Source: CAZJAH01 sp964544155
Lineage (GTDB): Bacteria; Bacteroidota; Ignavibacteria; Kapaibacteriales; UBA2268
Direction: 5' to 3'
Assembly (NCBI GenBank): GCA_964544155.1
Contig: CAZJAH010000003.1
Coordinates: 117,614 to 181,613, forward strand
DNA length: 64,000 bases
Part shown: in pieces, positions 8,544 to 16,733 of the stretch
Layout of the letters: every line of letters starts with the position of its first letter
Position numbering within the stretch: position 1 is the stretch's first letter
Position numbers and translations under genes: made by a program
The notes under the pieces: model-generated
Seen by the model: only the letters and a program-made list of their open reading frames with translations
What the model was told of the DNA's origin: nothing
Database searches by the model: none

Positions 8544-8966
8544 ATGGCCATGGTTCATAGCAAAAAGTTAGTACTGAAAAATAATATTAAAGATATCGAA
8601 AAGCTTAACGAAACAGTTGAAGCATTTCTGAAGGAAGGAATTATTCCCGAAGAAGATTTTTTTAACATCAATCTGGCTTTGGAAGAAGTATTCACCAATA
8701 TTTCATCTTACGGATTCAAGGACGGCAGGGAACACATTATTGAGATCAACTTCATCATCGATGAAAAGGGGATCGAAATTACCGTAACTGACGACGGAAG
8801 TGAATTTGATCCTCTGGCAGTTCCAGATCCTGATTTAAACACCCCTGCAGAAGAAAGAGAGATCGGAGGCCTGGGTATATATTTAGTGAAAAAACTAATG
8901 GACGATGTAAGCTATGAGCATGAAAACGGCCTGAATAAACTTTCTATCATTAAGAAATTTAAGTGA
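8544..8966 (+). CDS. RsbW/SpoIIAB-like anti-sigma serine kinase
   Basis: A 140-residue ATP-binding protein of the GHKL anti-sigma-factor kinase type, which holds a sigma factor or another partner and phosphorylates a STAS antagonist. It has the N box (NLALEEVFTNISSYGF), the DDGSEFDP G1-like motif, and GGLGIYLVKKLMD as the G2 box. The STAS partner follows with a 4-base overlap. No sigma factor or PP2C phosphatase is present in the window, so the output may be encoded elsewhere. The gene is divergent from the encapsulin gene with a 144-base shared promoter region. An alternative ATG lies at 8550. Confidence 0.87.
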   Translation: MAMVHSKKLVLKNNIKDIEKLNETVEAFLKEGIIPEEDFFNINLALEEVFTNISSYGFKDGREHIIEINFIIDEKGIEITVTDDGSEFDPLAVPDPDLNTPAEEREIGGLGIYLVKKLMDDVSYEHENGLNKLSIIKKFK

Positions 8967-9304
8967 AAAAAATGAAAATCCACGAAAACACTCTGGGCAA
9001 ATATAAAATCATTAAACCTGAAGGCAGAATAAACGCAGCTAATTATGAGGAATTCAACAGAGCTTTGGATAAAGCTGTCAGCACTGACGAACATATTGTT
9101 GTTGAATGCACTGAATTATCCTATATCAGCTCCGCCGGAATGAAATCACTACTGGCATACCTTAAGAAATGTAAAGAAATGGATAAAGAACTTTTATTGG
9201 TGAATCTTCAGCCTAAAATTAAAGAAATCTTTGATATAACTGGTTTTACTAACATGTTCAGAATATATTCATCATTGTCAGAAGTTTATGATTTTGATAA
9301 TTAA
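8963..9304 (+). CDS. STAS-domain anti-sigma factor antagonist
   Basis: A small (about 113 aa) SpoIIAA/RsbV-like protein, the phosphorylation switch partner of the kinase immediately upstream. The conserved serine lies in SYISSAGMKSLL, the usual phosphorylation site. Two starts are possible: a GTG at 8963, overlapping the kinase stop as GTGA, and an ATG at 8972. The overlap favours translational coupling, so 8963 is given, but 8972 is almost as good and gives a normal STAS N-terminus (MKIHENTLGKYKI). Together with the preceding gene it forms a two-component partner-switching module. Confidence 0.88.
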   Translation: MKKMKIHENTLGKYKIIKPEGRINAANYEEFNRALDKAVSTDEHIVVECTELSYISSAGMKSLLAYLKKCKEMDKELLLVNLQPKIKEIFDITGFTNMFRIYSSLSEVYDFDN

Positions 9305-9386
9305 CAGGTTCTTAATTATCTTTTGAAACTTTTTTAACACTATTTGTGTAATTTTCATTTTAAGTTAATAAAAATAATAGAATTAT

Positions 9387-11813
9387 ATGAGTAGTAAAGT
9401 TGATTTACATTGTCATTCAATTTATTCCGACCATCCATCGGAATGGTTTTTGCAAAGAATTGGAGCCGGAGAATCCTATTCTGATCCCGATTTCATATAT
9501 AAAACTTTATTAAAAAGGGGGATGGATTACGTAACCATTACAGATCATAATAAAATTGACGGTGTAATGGCCTTAAAGGAAAAATACCCCGAAAAAGTAT
9601 TTACCGGAGTAGAGTCAACTACTTATTTTCCCGAAGACCGCTGCAAAATCCATCTGCTTATCTACGGTTTCACTACCGAACAGTTTGAAGAAATCCAACG
9701 TTACAGGCAGAATATATATGAACTTAGGGAATACCTGAAAACAAATAACATAGCCGCGGCAGTTGCCCACCTCGCATATTCTGTTAACGGAAAACTCAGG
9801 CCCGAACATGTCGAAAAGCTAATGCTGCTTTTCGATGTATTTGAAGTAATTAACGGTAACAGGAGCAAGATCATTAATGATGCCGCGAGTGATATTTTAA
9901 AAGCCCTTACACCTGATAAAATAAGCGAGCTGTATTCAAAATACAAAATAGAGCCTTCAGATTATGAACCCTGGAGAAAAGGCATCATAGGCGGTTCTAA
10001 CGACCACGCAGGAATTTTTCTCGGGAAAAGCTACACTCTGTCAGATTCATCCCTTCTAAGCGGTTTTCTGGATGATTTGAAAAATCGTAAAACAAATGCC
10101 AGAGGCAGGCAAAATGATTTTACTTCACTTGCTTTCACTGTTTTCAAAGTAGCCTTTGATTTTTATAAACATAAAGGCAAGAAACTTTCAGGCCTGTTTA
10201 TCTCGGAATTAACCGAAAATATCTTTGAATCGAAAGAAATCGGCTTTTTCGGAAAAATGAAAATTAAAAGTATCAATACTGCCGCCACTCTCACCGGATC
10301 GGACTTTCTTACAATGAAAGGAATCGAACTGTATAAAAATCTTGCCAGTAATTCCGGGCTTACTCATGAAGAAAGATTTCAGCTCGTTTACGATACCATT
10401 TCATCGGTTATAGATGAAACCATAAAAGATATCTTTAACAAAATGACCGAAAGCATGGACACTCTCAACCTGGCTGAACTTTTCAGCAGGGTTTCGGCCA
10501 CATTGCCTGCACTATTTCTTTCAGCTCCTTTTGTGACTACAATGAATCATCTTTACAAAGACAGAGAAATGATCAAAACTCTCAGAAAAAATTTTGATCT
10601 GCAATACAATGACAAGCCTAAAAGAGTACTATGGTTTTCCGATACTATAACCGATCTTAACGGAGTATCCGTTACACTGCAAAAGTTGGGCAGATTAGCC
10701 TACGCAAGAGGCCATGAAATAACACTTGCCGTTTCCCTTAAGAAAGACGAAGATAAATCCAAACTTCCGCCCAATACAATGTTCCTTCCGGCTGTTGTCG
10801 ATTTTGACGCTCCATTTTATGATAAATATAATCTGAAGATACCCTCTCTGCTGCAGTCTATCAAAATGATATATGAATATGATCCCGATGAGATCTACCT
10901 TTCTACACCAGGATTCGTAGGCCTTACGGGGCTGCTGGCTTCTAAGCTGCTGCATGTGCCGAGCGTGGGTGTATTCCATACGGACTTTAAACTTCAGCTA
11001 GACCAAATTGTTGATGATGATTCACTGCATGCCCTCATAGACACATTCGTTTACTGGTTTTACACCACAGTATCAAAAATTGCCGTACAAAGTGATGAGT
11101 ATATCAATATTCTTGTTAATGATTATCACTTTATCAAAGATGACATTATCAAAGTACGCAAAGGTATAGAGAGCGAAGTTTTCCATCCGGTTGATGGCGC
11201 GAGGGGCAGAGTGTTGGCTAAGTACGAACTTGAAGATCTGCCCACTCTCATATTCACCGGCAGGGTATCTAAAGACAAAAATATTGACATACTTATGGAA
11301 AGCTATACGGAACTGGCCGGCCGGGGCGTAAAAATAAACTGTCTCATCGTTGGCGACGGCCCTTATCTGGAAGAATTAAAAGAAAAATACGCGGGTTATA
11401 AACAGATGATCTTCACAGGCAAAATTCCCTGGGAGCAGCTGCCTGAGCTTTATTCCGCCTCGGATATAATGATATTCCCAAGCACGGCGGATACATTCGG
11501 CATGTCTGTACTTGAAGCCCAGGCTTGCGGAGTGCCCTGCCTTGTCTCTGATAAAGGCGGCCCAAAGGATATCATTGTTAAAGGTGAAACCGGATTTGTA
11601 CTGCATCCTGCCAGGAAAGAAGATTGGGTCAGCGCTATATTGGAATACTGTGAACTAAAGCTCAATAAACCGGTTGAATTCAGTGAATTAAGAGAGAAAT
11701 GCCGCCATAATGCCCACAGCAGGTTCACATGGGATATGGTATTTGCAGATATACTTGGTAAAGGGCAGAATGCAGGTTCAGCTGATAAAAAGAACGGCGC
11801 TTTTATATCATAA
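9387..11813 (+). CDS. PHP-domain phosphoesterase fused to a family 4 glycosyltransferase
   Basis: An 808-residue fusion. Residues about 1-220 form a PHP metallo-phosphoesterase domain with its metal ligands in order: DLHCHSIYSDH, ITDHNKIDG, GVESTTYF, AVAHLAYSV and GGSNDHAG. A helical linker (about 220-405) follows. Residues about 410-790 form a GT-B glycosyltransferase: KRVLWFSDTITDLNGVSVTL at the start, VGVFHTDF, KVRKGIESEVFHP, FTGRVSKDKNIDIL, and the donor-binding EAQACGVPCLVSDKGGP. The second half resembles MgtA/PimB-type lipid mannosyltransferases. The PHP half suggests hydrolysis of a phosphorylated sugar or lipid linked to the same pathway, but no substrate can be read from the sequence. 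Single gene. Confidence 0.9.
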   Translation: MSSKVDLHCHSIYSDHPSEWFLQRIGAGESYSDPDFIYKTLLKRGMDYVTITDHNKIDGVMALKEKYPEKVFTGVESTTYFPEDRCKIHLLIYGFTTEQFEEIQRYRQNIYELREYLKTNNIAAAVAHLAYSVNGKLRPEHVEKLMLLFDVFEVINGNRSKIINDAASDILKALTPDKISELYSKYKIEPSDYEPWRKGIIGGSNDHAGIFLGKSYTLSDSSLLSGFLDDLKNRKTNARGRQNDFTSLAFTVFKVAFDFYKHKGKKLSGLFISELTENIFESKEIGFFGKMKIKSINTAATLTGSDFLTMKGIELYKNLASNSGLTHEERFQLVYDTISSVIDETIKDIFNKMTESMDTLNLAELFSRVSATLPALFLSAPFVTTMNHLYKDREMIKTLRKNFDLQYNDKPKRVLWFSDTITDLNGVSVTLQKLGRLAYARGHEITLAVSLKKDEDKSKLPPNTMFLPAVVDFDAPFYDKYNLKIPSLLQSIKMIYEYDPDEIYLSTPGFVGLTGLLASKLLHVPSVGVFHTDFKLQLDQIVDDDSLHALIDTFVYWFYTTVSKIAVQSDEYINILVNDYHFIKDDIIKVRKGIESEVFHPVDGARGRVLAKYELEDLPTLIFTGRVSKDKNIDILMESYTELAGRGVKINCLIVGDGPYLEELKEKYAGYKQMIFTGKIPWEQLPELYSASDIMIFPSTADTFGMSVLEAQACGVPCLVSDKGGPKDIIVKGETGFVLHPARKEDWVSAILEYCELKLNKPVEFSELREKCRHNAHSRFTWDMVFADILGKGQNAGSADKKNGAFIS

Positions 11814-11840
11814 ATTTCTTATAATGTGCTACATAATCTG

Positions 11841-11872
11841 TATATTTGTTCATTAATAAAAATAATGAACAA
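11841..11872 (+). promoter_or_regulatory. candidate -7 box overlapped by a 10-bp inverted repeat
   Basis: TATATTTG (11841-11848) matches the Bacteroidota -7 consensus TAnnTTTG; no clear TTG lies 19-21 bases upstream. It overlaps a perfect inverted repeat, TTGTTCATTA (11846-11855) and TAATGAACAA (11863-11872), placed where transcription would begin, 8 bases before the start of the next gene. It could be an operator or an mRNA leader hairpin. Confidence 0.4.
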
Positions 11873-11880
11873 GTTAAGTA

Positions 11881-13425
11881 TTGAAGCGGTTTTTAACATA
11901 CTTTATTTTTTTAATTTCTGCATATTCTCTTACTTATGCCGATTTCAGGCAGTCAGAAGGTATTATTGACGGATACCGGCTTCAGGCAGGCTTTGGCCGC
12001 TCGTTTGTATCGGCAGCCGTCACGACGCTGCCGGGTATTGCCAATTGCTGTCCCTCCTTTGAATCCGGTAGCGGCAGCTTCGGCCTTATCGGGTTATCAG
12101 CAGAGAAACCTCTTAACAGAAAATTCAAACTCAATCTAAGCGCAGGATACCGCTCCACTTATCTGGAGCTCCTATCTTACGAACCTGTTTCAGTATCTGT
12201 CGGAGGAGAGCTTTTTCCAGGAGAATTTGTCCATGAATTGGAATATACAGGAAAAAGCATCTTATTCGGCCTTAAGGGAGAGTACCTTTTCGGAAGAAGA
12301 ATAACTGCACTCCTGGGGATTAATGGAACTTTTGCTTATGATAATGAGATATATCAAGCCGAAAGGCTGGTAAATCCGGTTGACAGAGGGGTTTTCATTG
12401 ATACAAAAACCAGGATCAGAAATGAATTTGAAGGTAGTATTTCTGAATTGAACGGCCTTGCGCTATCAATAAATGCCGGGCTGAGGTATTACTTACCATT
12501 AAATGAAAATAGTAATATTTTTCTTATACCGGGAGTGTATTATTCTTATCCGCTTACATCTATATCACCGGATATTGCTCTAAAGCATCATGATATAGGA
12601 TTTGAACTGGCCATAGGATTTTATGGCAAAGGACATTTTATTGATTCGGAAGAAAGGCAGGCTGAACCCATTATGCAGGAAAAATTTCAGCCTGAAATAA
12701 GCTTCTCGGTTTTCTTTTATAAAAACGGGCTGGAACTGACTTCAGCCAGGTTTGAGGTCACCAGGGCCGAAATATCAAAGAAGATATTTTTCCAGGAAAA
12801 AATTCCTGATGGATACACGAGAAATTTAGGAGCAGGATATGAGCAAACAGGAAATATTATTGCACATAAATTAACTTATTACAATACTTTTCCGGATAAA
12901 CAGCTTATACTCATAAACCTAAGCAATCCCAAAAACATCGAATTGACAAAATGGAACGTAAAAATCGGGATCGGAGATAATAACATTCTTAATGTGAGCG
13001 GAAGCGGCAGGCTGCCTCCCACTATCGAAAAAGAAATACCCGGCTCACTTGATTTGATTTATGCTGATCTGAACTATACAATAATTCAGGAATTTGACAA
13101 TCAAAACATAACGGCATCAAAGCGGATTCCTTTGGCAGTCAGGGATTCAGCTTATATCGATGCATATTATTATCCCGTATTGGATTTCTTAAATGCTGAT
13201 CTCACGGAAGTAAAAAAAGTAATTCAGGGTAAAAAAGACATAGAACTGGCTTTGATTTCCAAAAAAAAAATTGAGGAACAGGAATTATTATCGCAAATCA
13301 ATATGATTGCCCGCCGGTTGGATAATCCACATATTTTCATTGAAACAGAAAAAAAACATGAATTTGCAGATCCCCCTGTACCCCGGGGATATGAAGGCTT
13401 CATAAGGATAATTATTCAAAATTAA
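11881..13425 (+). CDS. outer-membrane barrel protein, degenerate OmpA-like paralogue
   Basis: No named family is recognised. The TTG start gives a normal signal peptide (KRFLTYFIFLISAYSLTYA). Residues about 25-260 look like a beta barrel and include ANCCPSFESG and FPGEFVHELEY. These match the barrel of the protein at 55939 (CCPEY, RPGEFEHRLDY) and, more loosely, the one at 25252. After the barrel come KKIFFQEKIPDGY (about 300) and, at about 425-514, a stretch that aligns with the second OmpA domain of the 25252 protein but has lost the Asp and Arg that bind peptidoglycan. It is thus a shorter, decayed or specialised member of the same family. Single gene. Confidence 0.7.
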   Translation: MKRFLTYFIFLISAYSLTYADFRQSEGIIDGYRLQAGFGRSFVSAAVTTLPGIANCCPSFESGSGSFGLIGLSAEKPLNRKFKLNLSAGYRSTYLELLSYEPVSVSVGGELFPGEFVHELEYTGKSILFGLKGEYLFGRRITALLGINGTFAYDNEIYQAERLVNPVDRGVFIDTKTRIRNEFEGSISELNGLALSINAGLRYYLPLNENSNIFLIPGVYYSYPLTSISPDIALKHHDIGFELAIGFYGKGHFIDSEERQAEPIMQEKFQPEISFSVFFYKNGLELTSARFEVTRAEISKKIFFQEKIPDGYTRNLGAGYEQTGNIIAHKLTYYNTFPDKQLILINLSNPKNIELTKWNVKIGIGDNNILNVSGSGRLPPTIEKEIPGSLDLIYADLNYTIIQEFDNQNITASKRIPLAVRDSAYIDAYYYPVLDFLNADLTEVKKVIQGKKDIELALISKKKIEEQELLSQINMIARRLDNPHIFIETEKKHEFADPPVPRGYEGFIRIIIQN

Positions 13426-13514
13426 ACTCTTTGAGTACAAATCTATTTATTTAGCCGGGGATAAATTCTATTTTTATGGTTGGGGTTGAGCGAAATAAAT
13501 AACGCATACTCTGA

Positions 13515-13754
13515 ATTATAAATATCGGGGGAGATATCCACTTTATCGAAGGATATGTTATCACTGAATTTAATGCTCCTGCTAAATTCATCGCAAAAAT
13601 AAAAGGAGCGGATATCAGAAAAAAATTCGGAGTGGATATTCTTTCAGTAAAAATTTCATCAGCAACCGTCCAGCAGATTAAGGCAATACCAAAGTCCGGT
13701 TACGTCATTAAAAAAGACGGCCACCTGACAATAACGGGTGAGGCCGCTAAATAA
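13515..13754 (+). pseudogene. TrkA-C (RCK-C) domain remnant
   Basis: An 80-codon open stretch bounded by a TGA at 13512 and a TAA at 13752. It has no ATG, GTG or TTG start. The translation reads FIEGYVITEFNAPAKFIAK...GADIRKKFGVDILSVK...IPKSGYVIKKDGHLTITGEAAK. The RKKFGVDIL and YVIKKDGHLTITG pieces match the C-terminal ligand-binding domain of TrkA/KtrA potassium-channel regulators. The NAD-binding half and the start are missing, so this is read as a gene remnant. Confidence 0.65.
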
Positions 13755-13802
13755 AATACTTATAAAGTATTGTTAATTCTTGTTAACTAATTAGAAATTA
13801 TC

Positions 13803-14561
13803 ATGAAAAAAGACAGATTCAAATTCAAAGGCAGCCAGAGTCATGAACTTGCTGCCGAGTTCGATTATCCGGACGACGGCCCCGATAAATACGCTGTCTT
13901 CGCGCACTGCTTCACGTGTAATAAGAACTTCAAATCGATCAATACCATAAGCAAAACACTTACAGACAACGGCTATGGAGTTTTCCGCTTCGATTTCACC
14001 GGGCTTGGAGAAAGTGCCGGGGATTTTTCGGAAACAAACTTTAGCACAAATGTCAGGGACCTTCTGGCGGCAGCGGAGTATATGTCAGGAAATTACGGCA
14101 GCCCGCAACTTCTCATCGGGCACAGCATGGGCGGAGCCGCCGTGCTGTATGCCGGCAGCAGGATAGAGAGTGTCACAGCTGTTGTCACTATTGGCGCGCC
14201 TTATCAGGTTAGCCACCTGGCCGACATTTTGAAAAGCTCTGAAGAGGAAAGCGAAAGAAAAGGCTATTCCAATGTGATTATTGCCGGACAGAAATTCACA
14301 CTAAAGAAGCACTTTTTTGACGATCTTCGCGGCCACGATATGAACGAACCGATTTCCGGCCTTAGTAAGCCCCTGCTGATCATGCATTCACCCATAGATA
14401 AAACGGTCAGTATAAAAGAAGCCGCGAAAATATTTGCCGCCGCAAGACATCCGAAAAGTTTTATTTCACTGGATAAGGCTGATCACCTTATGTCCGGCGA
14501 AAAAGACGCCCTCTATACCGGCAAAATAGCTGCGGTCTGGGCCTCGGGATATGTGGATTAG
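13803..14561 (+). CDS. alpha/beta hydrolase, OsmC-fusion type but stand-alone
   Basis: A serine hydrolase of 252 residues. It shows FAHCFTCNKNFKS and FRFDFTGLGESAGDFSETNFS, then the nucleophile elbow GHSMGG. A late Asp (PIDKTVS) and a final His (KADHLMSG) complete the triad. These stretches are the ones usually seen in the N-terminal half of proteins where the hydrolase is fused to an OsmC peroxidase domain. Here the gene ends right after the hydrolase and no OsmC domain follows. The substrate is unknown. Confidence 0.88.
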   Translation: MKKDRFKFKGSQSHELAAEFDYPDDGPDKYAVFAHCFTCNKNFKSINTISKTLTDNGYGVFRFDFTGLGESAGDFSETNFSTNVRDLLAAAEYMSGNYGSPQLLIGHSMGGAAVLYAGSRIESVTAVVTIGAPYQVSHLADILKSSEEESERKGYSNVIIAGQKFTLKKHFFDDLRGHDMNEPISGLSKPLLIMHSPIDKTVSIKEAAKIFAAARHPKSFISLDKADHLMSGEKDALYTGKIAAVWASGYVD

Positions 14562-14827
14562 TACATCAAACTTACTTATGGAGCTGCTGCCCTCTGTCTT
14601 CAAAAGTTTTATACATAAATAGTGGCGCCGGCGCCTGTTCGCCGCTAAAGCAATGATAATTTAAGAAAACTTAATCTTTCAAACTGTCACTACCGTTTGG
14701 CTCCGGCTTCGCGCACTACGGAGGATTGCAGCCTGTAGATTGATCTAAAATTTTGTATTATTAATATTGTTCCGTTAATTTTTCGTATAATTGTGAAATT
14801 TTTATTGACACATAGCTTTAGGAAATT
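14562..14827. other. 266-bp intergenic region with a GC-rich palindrome
   Basis: No gene is seen. It holds a perfect 12-bp palindrome GGCGCCGGCGCC at 14624-14635 in otherwise AT-rich DNA, followed by a stretch of locally higher GC (about 14690-14735). There is no clear T run after the palindrome, so I do not call it a terminator. The last 70 bases are AT-rich and probably carry the promoter of the carboxyltransferase gene. Confidence 0.5.
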
Positions 14828-16372
14828 ATGTCGTTAGGTCAAAAGATAAAGGATTTTTTTCAGAGAAAATCGACGATTGAACAGGCCGGTGGGCCAAAGG
14901 CGATTGAAAAACAGGCTAAGATGGGTAAGCTCACTGCCCGCCAAAGAATTGAAGCCATTTTGGATGAAGGCTCTTTTCATGAATACGACCTTTTTGTAGA
15001 GCATACAAATAAAGACCTCGGAATGGATAAAAAGCACCTGCCCGGTGACGGTGTTATTACCGGCACTGGTATGGTATCTGGCTATCCTGTATGTATTTAC
15101 GCACAGGATTTTACCGTGGCCGGCGGCTCCCTTGGGCTTATGCATGCCAGAAAAATCACAAAAATAATGGACCACGCCATAAAACTCGGTATACCGCTTA
15201 TCGGAATTAACGATTCCGGCGGCGCCAGGATACAGGAAGGCGTTAATTCCCTCGCCGGCTATGGCGAGATATTCTTCCGCAATACCAGAGCTTCAGGAGT
15301 GATACCGCAGATATCCGTTATTCTCGGGCCCTGCGCGGGCGGCGCAGTGTATTCACCGGCGCTGACAGATTTCGTATTCGTAGTTGATAATATTTCTAAG
15401 ATGTTCATTACCGGCCCGGAAGTGATCAAAACAGTACTCGGTGAAGAGATCAGCATGGAAGATCTCGGCGGAGCGCGCGTGCAATCGGAAATTTCCGGTA
15501 ACGCTCATTTCTTCTCTAAAAACGAGCAGGAATGTTTCTCCCAGATAAAAAAACTGGTTACTTTTATCCCTTGGAATAACCGCAAAAAAGCGGAAAAATT
15601 CCCCGTTAAACCGCCAAGGCCGGAATTTAAGATCGAATCAGTTATGCCTAAAGACGCTTCCCAACCCTATGACGTAAGGGATATTATCAAAAGCATTGTG
15701 GATAATTCAGATTTCTTTGAAGTTCAGGAATTTTTCGCCCAGAATATAGTAATAGGTTTCGCTCGCATCGAGGGTAATACAGTCGGTATTATCGCGAACC
15801 AGCCGCTGGTACTAGCAGGTGTGCTTGATGTCGATTCATCAGACAAAGCAGCGAGGTTTATCAGGTTCTGCGATTCATTCAATATACCGATTTTGACTCT
15901 TGTTGACCTTCCGGGATATTTGCCCGGAGTAGACCAGGAGCACGCGGGAGTTATCCGTCACGGCGCTAAGATACTATATGCGTACAGCGAAGCAACGGTA
16001 CCTAAGATCACATTAACATTAAGAAAAGCTTATGGCGGCGGATATATCGCCATGTGCTCGAGGCACTTGGGTGCGGATTTCGTATTTGCGTGGCCTACTG
16101 CCGAAATAGCCGTTATGGGCCCCGAAGGCGCCGCGAATATTATTTTCAAAAAAGAGATCGCAGCAGCGGATAATCCCGAGGAATTCAGAAAGCAAAAAGT
16201 TGCCGAATACACCGAAAAATTCGCGAATCCATATGTGGCAGCGGCAGCGGGATTCATCGATGCTGTAATCAGTCCGGAAGAAACCAGGGGGTATATAATC
16301 CACGCGCTCAAAATTGCCATTGAAAAGCGCGATATTCTGCCCGAAAAGAAGCACGGCATTCCGCCGTTCTAA
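14828..16372 (+). CDS. acyl-CoA carboxylase carboxyltransferase subunit (PccB/MmdA type)
   Basis: Transfers carboxyl from carboxybiotin to, or from, a short acyl-CoA such as propionyl/methylmalonyl-CoA. Its length (514 aa) and sequence match the family throughout: HLPGDGVITGTG, the acyl-CoA and biotin oxyanion loops INDSGGARIQEG and GPCAGGAVYSPAL, and later VDLPGYLPGVDQEHAGVIRHGAK and LRKAYGGGYIAM. The Asp in VDLPGY supports propionyl- over acetyl-CoA. The biotin carrier gene follows 37 bases later, but neither a biotin carboxylase nor a membrane decarboxylase beta subunit is in the window. It could therefore belong to a carboxylase or a methylmalonyl-CoA decarboxylase. Confidence 0.93.
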   Translation: MSLGQKIKDFFQRKSTIEQAGGPKAIEKQAKMGKLTARQRIEAILDEGSFHEYDLFVEHTNKDLGMDKKHLPGDGVITGTGMVSGYPVCIYAQDFTVAGGSLGLMHARKITKIMDHAIKLGIPLIGINDSGGARIQEGVNSLAGYGEIFFRNTRASGVIPQISVILGPCAGGAVYSPALTDFVFVVDNISKMFITGPEVIKTVLGEEISMEDLGGARVQSEISGNAHFFSKNEQECFSQIKKLVTFIPWNNRKKAEKFPVKPPRPEFKIESVMPKDASQPYDVRDIIKSIVDNSDFFEVQEFFAQNIVIGFARIEGNTVGIIANQPLVLAGVLDVDSSDKAARFIRFCDSFNIPILTLVDLPGYLPGVDQEHAGVIRHGAKILYAYSEATVPKITLTLRKAYGGGYIAMCSRHLGADFVFAWPTAEIAVMGPEGAANIIFKKEIAAADNPEEFRKQKVAEYTEKFANPYVAAAAGFIDAVISPEETRGYIIHALKIAIEKRDILPEKKHGIPPF

Positions 16373-16409
16373 TGGAAGGATTTTTTTATTAATAACGGAA
16401 AAACAGATA

Positions 16410-16733
16410 ATGGATAATAAAGATTATACCATATTGGTAATTGATGATACTAAGTATAATACCAAACTTAACAGGAAGTATATACAAAGAAAGCCTTTTG
16501 AAAAAAAAGACCCCTACAAATTGAAAGCTTTCATACCGGGTACCATCAAAGAAATATTTATCGCGAAAGGGGATATAGTCAGCCCCGGTGAGGATATTCT
16601 TATTCTTGAAGCCATGAAAATGAAGAATGTCGTAAAATCAGATATTAAGGCTAAAGTCGCTGCAATACATGTAAAAAATGAACAAAAGGTTGCAAAACAT
16701 GAAATTATTGTCGAATTTGAGAAATGCGAATAG
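16410..16733 (+). CDS. biotin carboxyl carrier protein
   Basis: A 107-residue carrier whose C-terminal half (about residues 40-105) is a biotinyl domain. The biotinylated lysine is in the canonical EAMKMKN, preceded by IPGTIKEIFIAKGD. The N-terminal 40 residues are basic and unstructured-looking, as in carriers that work with separate carboxyltransferases. The start at 16410 (MDNKDYT) is chosen; a longer frame running into the previous gene is an artefact. It lies 37 bases after the carboxyltransferase and touches the next gene (its stop is directly followed by ATG), so the three are probably one transcript. Confidence 0.92.
   Translation: MDNKDYTILVIDDTKYNTKLNRKYIQRKPFEKKDPYKLKAFIPGTIKEIFIAKGDIVSPGEDILILEAMKMKNVVKSDIKAKVAAIHVKNEQKVAKHEIIVEFEKCE

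Noticed and set aside
14624..14635. GC-rich palindrome as a terminator or REP element
   Set aside because: There is no T run after it and no second copy was seen in the window.
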